A stretch of 10,576 nucleotides of DNA from JBAYJY01 sp041664945 (lineage in GTDB: Bacteria > UBP15 > UBA6099): positions 1 to 10,576 of the forward strand of contig JBAYJY010000161.1 of assembly GCA_041664945.1 (NCBI GenBank), written 5' to 3'. Position 1 is the stretch's first letter, and the number at the start of each line of letters is the position of its first letter. A program made the translations under genes and the position numbers. A model generated the notes under the pieces. The model made no database searches. It was not told the DNA's origin and worked only from the letters and a program-made list of their open reading frames with translations. Below are positions 6,944-10,576 of this stretch, in pieces.

Positions 6944-6972
6944 ATTGTAACACGCCGGGCAGGTTTAATAAA
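6944..6972 (-). promoter_or_regulatory. Possible promoter of the malic enzyme gene
   Basis: On the - strand TTTATT (6967-6972) and TACAAT (6944-6949) are 17 bp apart. The -10 box is good and the -35 weak. A 10-bp perfect palindrome, TAAGCGCTTA (6935-6944), overlaps the end of the -10 box and the expected start point and could be an operator. The leader to the ATG would be about 30 nt. Confidence 0.3.
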
Positions 6973-7201
6973 CAATAGTGGATTGCGGCGTGATGTTTCA
7001 ACAGGCAAAAGCCTTATACTGTTCACTTAAAGAGCGAGAAGCGACAAATATCAAAGTGGCTTACGAGCGGAAGCGGAAGGTATGGTTATTGTCGAGATAG
7101 TGAATGCTACTGTAACAAAGAGCGAGTGGGGACAATTCTGGATTTACTGTAAGTTACATTATAATTTCATAGTAATAATGCTTTTGTAGGCAGGACAGGA
7201 T

Positions 7202-7207
7202 TATAAT
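7202..7207 (+). promoter_or_regulatory. Consensus -10 box upstream of the AT-rich hypothetical gene
   Basis: A perfect TATAAT lies 33 bp before the preferred ATG at 7241, giving a leader of roughly 27 nt. The -35 position (TGCTTT at 7179-7184) is poor. An alternative TATAAT lies at 7160-7165 next to the TGTAAGTTACA dyad. Either could drive the gene. Confidence 0.35.
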
Positions 7208-7240
7208 GTTTTTTGCATAAAACCGTGAAAGGTGATATTT

Positions 7241-7645
7241 ATGGGAATAGGAATCATACTTGACGTTTTGAAAAATATATTTCAGAAGCGCAAAATGGAC
7301 ACTTCATATGTTTACGAAAAAGAGATGCTTGGAAACAGCATAGCGTTTGACAGCGAAAAAATTTTGAGCAGGCAGGCATCCGGAAGTGAGAAAATCATCT
7401 TATGGGATAAAATGACGTCTATTAAAATAATAACAACAAATCAAGGCCCATATAAGAATGATGTATTTTGGGTTATTGAATCAAAAAATGATCGGATTGT
7501 ATTTTCGATGGGAACTGAAGGTGAAGAGGCATTTTTATCTAAAGCGCAGAAATTGGAAGGCTTCAACAATAAGGTTTTCATCGATGCAATGTCATGTGCA
7601 GATAACAATGAATTCTATTGTTGGCAGAAATTAGATTTAATTTAG
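7241..7645 (+). CDS. Conserved hypothetical protein, AT-rich gene
   Basis: 134 residues from the ATG at 7241, which has AAAGGTG 6 nt upstream. A GTG at 7232 is possible but overlaps that ribosome site. The N-terminus is a short amphipathic or hydrophobic helix with a basic end (MGIGIILDVLKNIFQKRK), with no cleavable signal. The central part alternates strands: 'IILWDKMTSIKIITTNQGPYKNDVFWVIES' (52-81) and 'RIVFSMGTEGEEAFLSKAQKLEGFNN' (85-110), and it ends 'FIDAMSCADNNEFYCWQK'. I recall uncharacterised bacterial proteins sharing the W-D-x(8)-TT-x-x-GP...DVFWV and F-x-CW pattern, but I cannot name a Pfam family or a function. The gene is visibly richer in A and T than the genes around it and uses many AAA, ATA and TTA codons, suggesting separate ancestry. 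It stands alone, facing the peptidase gene. Confidence 0.75.
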   Translation: MGIGIILDVLKNIFQKRKMDTSYVYEKEMLGNSIAFDSEKILSRQASGSEKIILWDKMTSIKIITTNQGPYKNDVFWVIESKNDRIVFSMGTEGEEAFLSKAQKLEGFNNKVFIDAMSCADNNEFYCWQKLDLI

Positions 7646-7836
7646 CATATTATTGCATCGAACCATTAGCAGGTTTAGAACAATATTTATTGAATGTTAT
7701 TCTGCACTTATATAGTAATCATCAACCCACGTCAACTACATCTTCCCATTAACAAGTTTGAGCATTGAAATTGTAAGCTAAGTTATTTTTGAAGGTCAGA
7801 TACATCTAATGATTCTACCTTCATTATGTTTCTGCC

Positions 7837-8856
7837 TCACCGTCTCCGTCCCGGCCGCCAGGGGCGGAAGCCGTATTGGTCCGGGTCCCATTCCTCGTCG
7901 AGATCGTCCCAGTCATCTTCGGGATCGTAGACTCGGTCTGAATCGGAAGCGATTTTGCGCCGCTTGCGGCGCCGCAGGAGCAGGAAAACGCGCGTCGCGG
8001 CGATGACGGTCAGCAACGCGATGCCGGACCAGATATAGGTGTCGAACGCGGCAAAAAAGTGCATGACCCAGATCAGGCCGCCTGGCCGTTCGACGTCGAA
8101 TTTCCAGTCGTCAACAATCTCGCCGAACGGTTTTCCGTAAACTTTGCGCCATGCCGAGTTCTTCGGTTCGCCTCCCGCGAGGAGCGACAGCAGCCGCCTC
8201 ATCCGCTTTTCGCCGCCGGTTCTTAAAATGAATTGTGTAAAGTCATAGCTCTGCGTGTACGCCATCTGCGCCATCAGATTGCCTATCGGGAAATCTGAAG
8301 AGATGTCGTCGAAGTCGAGAGCGCCGCCTTTTCGGAGCGCGGCGTAGAGAGTTGTTTTCCGTTGATTCCACGAAAGCGGAACTTCCCACGTTTGCGATAA
8401 CGAGACTGCGAGTCCTTCGTTCAGCCAGCGGGGCAGGGCGTCAGGATTGTCGCGGAATTGGCTGTCGAGAACGGCGTGAACGAGTTCGTGCTGTAGTATG
8501 GAGATGAATTCTTCAGGCTGCGTGTTGAACCCGGCGGGCCGGATGACTACCGAGCGTTTTCTCGTCTCGTAAATCGCGACCGCCCAGTCCGGGGCGCCGC
8601 CGCCGGAATATTCCCCGAACTGCTCAGGAGTTTTTGCGATGTAGATGAAGTACGGGCCGGCTGGCTCGTGGCCGATGAATTTCGCGGCTTTTTCCATCAA
8701 GCCGTCGGCTTCGCTTTTTACCCGCCGTTCTATTTCCGGGCTGACCCCGGTCGCTTTCACGACAAAATGATAAGGCGCCTCGACGGCGGCCGCCGCCGAT
8801 GCGCAAAGGAACGTCGCCGCAATAACCAGAAATATTTTTATAAAATATTTTTTCAT
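7837..8856 (-). CDS. Membrane-anchored zinc metallopeptidase, peptidase MA-like gluzincin
   Basis: 339 residues. An N-terminal signal peptide (KKYFIKIFLVIAATFLCASA, about 2-24) precedes an extracytoplasmic domain. The zinc site is HExxH at H123, E124, H127 in 'LQHELVHAVL'. The third ligand is probably E147 in 'PRWLNEGLAV', the spacing typical of gluzincins and of the 'peptidase MA family' (Peptidase_MA_2). A single transmembrane helix (about 275-294, 'IWSGIALLTVIAATRVFLLL') is followed by a basic stop-transfer stretch (RRRKRRK). A strongly acidic cytoplasmic tail (DPEDDWDDLDEEWDPDQYGF) follows, and the last residues are again basic (RPWRPGRRR). The protein is thus a periplasmic or cell-surface protease tethered to the inner membrane, with an unusual charged tail that could bind a partner. 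Its substrate is unknown. The GGAG ribosome site lies 10 nt before the ATG. It is divergent from the secreted-protein gene at 9144, hinting at shared control or an envelope role. Confidence 0.88.
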   Translation of the reverse strand: MKKYFIKIFLVIAATFLCASAAAAVEAPYHFVVKATGVSPEIERRVKSEADGLMEKAAKFIGHEPAGPYFIYIAKTPEQFGEYSGGGAPDWAVAIYETRKRSVVIRPAGFNTQPEEFISILQHELVHAVLDSQFRDNPDALPRWLNEGLAVSLSQTWEVPLSWNQRKTTLYAALRKGGALDFDDISSDFPIGNLMAQMAYTQSYDFTQFILRTGGEKRMRRLLSLLAGGEPKNSAWRKVYGKPFGEIVDDWKFDVERPGGLIWVMHFFAAFDTYIWSGIALLTVIAATRVFLLLRRRKRRKIASDSDRVYDPEDDWDDLDEEWDPDQYGFRPWRPGRRR

Positions 8857-8869
8857 TCGCTTCGCGCTC

Positions 8870-8883
8870 CGGGCTTGAGCCCG
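8870..8883 (-). promoter_or_regulatory. Hairpin in the leader of the peptidase gene
   Basis: The 14-bp palindromic stretch CGGGCT-TG-AGCCCG would form a tight stem in the peptidase mRNA 14-27 nt before the ATG. It touches the GGAG ribosome site (8867-8870), so folding could reduce ribosome access. There is no direct sign of a ligand-binding element. Confidence 0.3.
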
Positions 8884-8912
8884 AATAGATCTTCGCCTCT
8901 CCGATATACTAC

Positions 8913-8941
8913 ATTATACAGAAACTTTGATAATTTTAGAT
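8913..8941 (-). promoter_or_regulatory. Probable promoter of the peptidase gene
   Basis: The - strand reads TATAAT (8913-8918), with a poor -35 region 16-18 bp upstream (TCTAAA or ATCTAA). The start would fall near 8906, giving a leader of about 50 nt that contains the hairpin at 8870-8883. Confidence 0.4.
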
Positions 8942-8943
8942 TC

Positions 8944-8960
8944 GATTAAAGAGTTTAATC
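8944..8960. promoter_or_regulatory. Perfect palindrome GATTAAA-gag-TTTAATC, possible operator
   Basis: A 7-bp perfect inverted repeat with a 3-bp centre lies directly upstream of the peptidase -35 region, in the divergent spacer. Its 17-bp size and position fit a dimeric regulator site. An AT-rich chance palindrome is equally possible. Confidence 0.3.
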
Positions 8961-9014
8961 AACAATACTCCGCGACCAGAGGTTTGTTTTAAATTCTTTC
9001 GCTGCATTCCGGGT

Positions 9015-9070
9015 TCTGCAACTGTCTTTTGTTTTTCCCTGTCTACAGTCTGCTTTCTACCATCTACTGT
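9015..9070. repeat. Degenerate 7-bp tandem repeat, about eight units
   Basis: The + strand divides into in-register heptamers: TCTGCAA, CTGTCTT, TTGTTTT, TCCCTGT, CTACAGT, CTGCTTT, CTACCAT, CTACTGT. The last four fit a CTACTGT-like consensus (ACAGTAG on the other strand). The tract is pyrimidine-rich and ends 8 bp before the -35 box of the next gene. It may be a decayed simple-sequence array or a spacer with curvature or regulatory effect. Confidence 0.5.
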
Positions 9071-9078
9071 TCCCCCAT

Positions 9079-9106
9079 TTGACTTGATCCTCTCCATAGG
9101 TATAAT
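9079..9106 (+). promoter_or_regulatory. Sigma70-type promoter of the secreted protein gene
   Basis: TTGACT (9079-9084) and TATAAT (9101-9106) are 16 bp apart, matching the consensus at 11 of 12 positions. The expected start near 9113 leaves a leader of about 31 nt with AGGAG at 9131-9135. This is the best promoter in the window and suggests a well-expressed gene. Confidence 0.75.
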
Positions 9107-9143
9107 CATTTCAAACGCAAGCAAAGGAAAAGGAGCTTAACAG

Positions 9144-10283
9144 ATGAAAATTCGCAGATTACTGTTGTGCATGGCGGTTGTTTTGTTCGCGGCGTCGGTT
9201 TCCGCAAGCGCGGCTGACACCTATCAGCTCGCGATCAAAGGCGAAAAAGGAAAGATAATGAAGTTCTCGGCCGATATGGGGGGCGCTCTGAATTTCAATC
9301 TGGACGGCCTGCCCGTTCCGAACTCGAAAATGACCGGCGAGAACCTTGCGGCGAAGCTTTCGGTCGACGCCTATTTAGACACGCTCGACGCGAAAGAAGA
9401 CGGAACAACGTTTCTGACTAAATTAATGATAAAGAACATTACTCTCGGCAATCTGCTGCAATTGTCTGACCTCGGCGGAATAGGCAAAGGCAAATCGCCC
9501 GAGGTTCAGATCGAGCTTTCGCCTGAGGGCGGAATATCAGCCATCGAGGTTCATAATCTCGAAATGCCCGGAGGCGCAGGCGGCGCGGGCGGCATGGCGA
9601 ACATGATTCCCGGACTCGACAGCATGGGCATGAACCTGACCAGCCTCGACACCATTCTGCCGATCATCACCGGCCTGATTCCGCCGATTTTCCCGAAGGA
9701 CCCGGTCGCGGTCGGCGACACGTGGGTCCAGAAAGTCAGCGACGACAGTTCCCCGATGCCGATTTTCCCGAAACTCGTCATGAAGTACAAGCTCGTTTCT
9801 GTCGAGAACGACAAGGCGCATATCGAATTCACATCGGACGGCGACTACAACGCCGATTTCCTCAACAATTTCCTGTCGATGATCCCGGAGATTCCTATGG
9901 GCTCCGACGTCATGCAGATTAAGAATGTGGACCTGAAAATGAAATGGAAAATGGAAGGAACGATGGATTTTCAGATCGGCCCGGGGATAATCGAGAAGAT
10001 GGATATGGGCGGCACGATCAACATCAAGGGCGGCGCGAAGATAATGTTTACCCATGCGGATAAGACGACAACGCCGTGGGAACCGAAATTCACCGGCTCG
10101 CTCGATCTTATTGAAGGCCTGAACTATGGCGGCGAAGTGACGCGCGAGGAACTCGAAATGATTTTCCCGGCTCCCGTTGAAGCGGAGCCTGAAGAGGTTG
10201 AACCCCCGGCGCCCGCGGCTCCCGCGAAGAAAGCGGCCCCGAAGAAACCGGCCCCGAAGGCGCCTGCGAAGAAAAAAGTATAA
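9144..10283 (+). CDS. Secreted protein of unknown function with Ala/Lys/Pro-rich tail
   Basis: 379 residues, ATG 8 nt after AGGAG. Residues 1-24 are a Sec signal peptide (basic MKIRR, hydrophobic LLLCMAVVLFAAS, cleavage probably after the ASA or ASAA near 23-24). The mature part alternates beta-like segments: 'YQLAIKGEKGKIMKFSADM', 'GISAIEVHNLEM', 'LVMKYKLVSVENDKAHIEFTSDGDY', 'LKMKWKMEGTMDFQIGPGIIEKMDMGGTINIKG'. 'FPKDPVAVGDTWVQKV' (183-198) recalls the PVxVGDTW motif of DUF6263-like secreted proteins, a tentative link. A Gly/Met-rich linker lies at 141-163. An acidic and Pro-rich bridge (PAPVEAEPEEVEPP) leads to a basic tail of Ala, Lys and Pro (about 357-379) that could bind anionic polymers such as lipopolysaccharide or peptidoglycan. 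It is monocistronic, with its own promoter and a strong terminator. It is divergent from the peptidase gene. I cannot name a function. Confidence 0.85.
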   Translation: MKIRRLLLCMAVVLFAASVSASAADTYQLAIKGEKGKIMKFSADMGGALNFNLDGLPVPNSKMTGENLAAKLSVDAYLDTLDAKEDGTTFLTKLMIKNITLGNLLQLSDLGGIGKGKSPEVQIELSPEGGISAIEVHNLEMPGGAGGAGGMANMIPGLDSMGMNLTSLDTILPIITGLIPPIFPKDPVAVGDTWVQKVSDDSSPMPIFPKLVMKYKLVSVENDKAHIEFTSDGDYNADFLNNFLSMIPEIPMGSDVMQIKNVDLKMKWKMEGTMDFQIGPGIIEKMDMGGTINIKGGAKIMFTHADKTTTPWEPKFTGSLDLIEGLNYGGEVTREELEMIFPAPVEAEPEEVEPPAPAAPAKKAAPKKPAPKAPAKKKV

Positions 10284-10303
10284 TTCTTAATAAACAAGCA
10301 AAG

Positions 10304-10341
10304 ACCGGCGGACTTGCCGATTCGGCCCCGCCGGTTTTTTT
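10304..10341 (+). terminator. Rho-independent terminator of the secreted protein gene
   Basis: Outer stem ACCGGCGG (10304-10311) pairs with CCGCCGGT (10328-10335), and an inner stem GCCG/CGGC (10316-10319 with 10323-10326) encloses a 3-nt loop. A run of seven T follows directly. It starts 20 bp after the stop codon. Confidence 0.92.
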
Positions 10342-10370
10342 ATGCCCGAAAATATATATTCCAGCGCAGA

Positions 10371-10399
10371 TTGACGTTCAGTCCGGACGGCGTTATTAT
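10371..10399 (+). promoter_or_regulatory. Sigma70-type promoter of the ArsR-family gene
   Basis: TTGACG (10371-10376) and TATTAT (10394-10399) are 17 bp apart, each matching the consensus at five of six positions. The spacer holds an 8-bp palindrome, GTCCGGAC (10381-10388). The start would be near 10406, inside the repeats at 10403-10423. Confidence 0.65.
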
Positions 10400-10402
10400 G
10401 TT

Positions 10403-10423
10403 GATAGTTCGATAGTTGTCGAA
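10403..10423. promoter_or_regulatory. Possible operator at the ArsR-family promoter start point
   Basis: Two direct copies of GATAGTT (10403-10409 and 10411-10417) and an inverted repeat TTCGA-N6-TCGAA (10408-10412, 10419-10423) overlap at the predicted start. ArsR-family repressors commonly bind such dyads at their own promoters, so autoregulation is plausible. Confidence 0.4.
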
Positions 10424-10480
10424 TCGGCGAAAGACGGCTCCGAATCCCAAGAGCCGGACAAGATGAAAGAGTGAGGCAAA

Positions 10481-10576
10481 ATGGTTAAGCGACAGGATGA
10501 TTACTCGGAGGCATTCAAGGCGCTGTCGAATCCGAGCAGGCTGAAAATATTCGAGATTATAAGGGCAGGCCATCCG
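10481..10576 (+). CDS. ArsR-family HTH transcriptional regulator (N-terminal fragment, cut by window end)
   Basis: The first 32 codons are visible from an ATG with GTGAGG 5 nt upstream, and the frame stays open to the last base. The residues 'YSEAFKALSNPSRLKIFEII' are the hallmark start of ArsR/SmtB winged-helix regulators (F-x-ALS-x-P-x-R-L-x-I). These act as dimers that release DNA on binding a metal or another signal. The recognition helix and any sensing cysteines lie beyond the window, so the ligand cannot be judged. Genes further right are probably its targets. Its own promoter and a candidate operator precede it. Confidence 0.85.
   Translation, partial: MVKRQDDYSEAFKALSNPSRLKIFEIIRAGHP

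Larger units (their letters stand above)
6910..7240. other. 331-bp divergent spacer without a supported gene
   Basis: The spacer lies between the malic enzyme start and the AT-rich gene at 7241. It contains the possible malic enzyme promoter at its left end. At its right end are two TATAAT boxes (7160-7165 and 7202-7207). An 11-bp dyad, TGTAA-G-TTACA (7148-7158), lies just before the first box, and the octamer TACTGTAA is repeated at 7108-7115 and 7145-7152. A 35-codon ATG frame at 7082-7189 has its purine-rich ribosome site too close to the start and no recognisable product. I see no RNA gene. Confidence 0.5.

Noticed and set aside
7082..7189. 35-codon ATG frame in the spacer before the AT-rich gene
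   Set aside because: The purine-rich ribosome site abuts the start codon, the product has no recognisable features, and the frame overlaps the candidate promoter elements.
1..10576. CRISPR array, tRNA, rRNA or integrase-type element
   Set aside because: I found no regularly spaced identical repeats, cloverleaf-like sequence, rRNA motif or recombinase gene on either strand.

Overview
This window looks like chromosomal DNA from an uncultivated, probably Gram-negative bacterium. Genes are GC-rich and the spacers AT-rich. Start sites carry ordinary Shine-Dalgarno sequences (AAGGAG, AAAGGTG), one gene starts at TTG, and sigma70-type promoters are recognisable. Radical-SAM genes packed with cobalamin-binding domains, an AKP-rich tail on a secreted protein and degenerate 7-bp intergenic repeats remind me of candidate-phylum genomes from anoxic habitats. 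The sequence alone does not fix the phylum, and no rRNA, tRNA, CRISPR array or transposase gene is visible.

Left block (1-5042, all + strand): the end of a RimJ/RimL-type GNAT acetyltransferase, two B12-binding-domain radical SAM enzymes, one radical SAM enzyme with a reduced SPASM domain, a two-helix membrane peptide and a small class I SAM methyltransferase. The three radical SAM genes overlap (by 4 and 16 bp) and are almost certainly one transcription unit. The set looks like a biosynthetic or tailoring locus for a small molecule, lipid or surface glycan. The substrate cannot be read from the sequence.

Middle (5043-7240): a spacer holding a short degenerate heptamer repeat and a 121-bp MITE-like inverted-repeat element, then a malic enzyme on the - strand. 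The malic enzyme has complete catalytic motifs, an unusual DDQWGT motif and a C-terminal extension. An AT-rich leader follows with two TATAAT boxes and a small dyad.

Right block (7241-10576): an AT-rich conserved hypothetical gene that differs in composition from its neighbours. Next comes a divergent pair: a membrane-anchored gluzincin (peptidase MA-like, - strand) and a secreted protein with an Ala/Lys/Pro-rich tail (+ strand). They are separated by a spacer with opposing promoters, a palindrome and a second degenerate heptamer array. A strong intrinsic terminator closes the secreted-protein gene. After it, a good promoter with short repeats at its start point leads into the first 32 codons of an ArsR-family regulator cut by the window edge.

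The most interesting parts are the three-gene radical SAM operon with its small membrane protein and methyltransferase, the two intergenic 7-bp-period repeats, and the MITE-like element.
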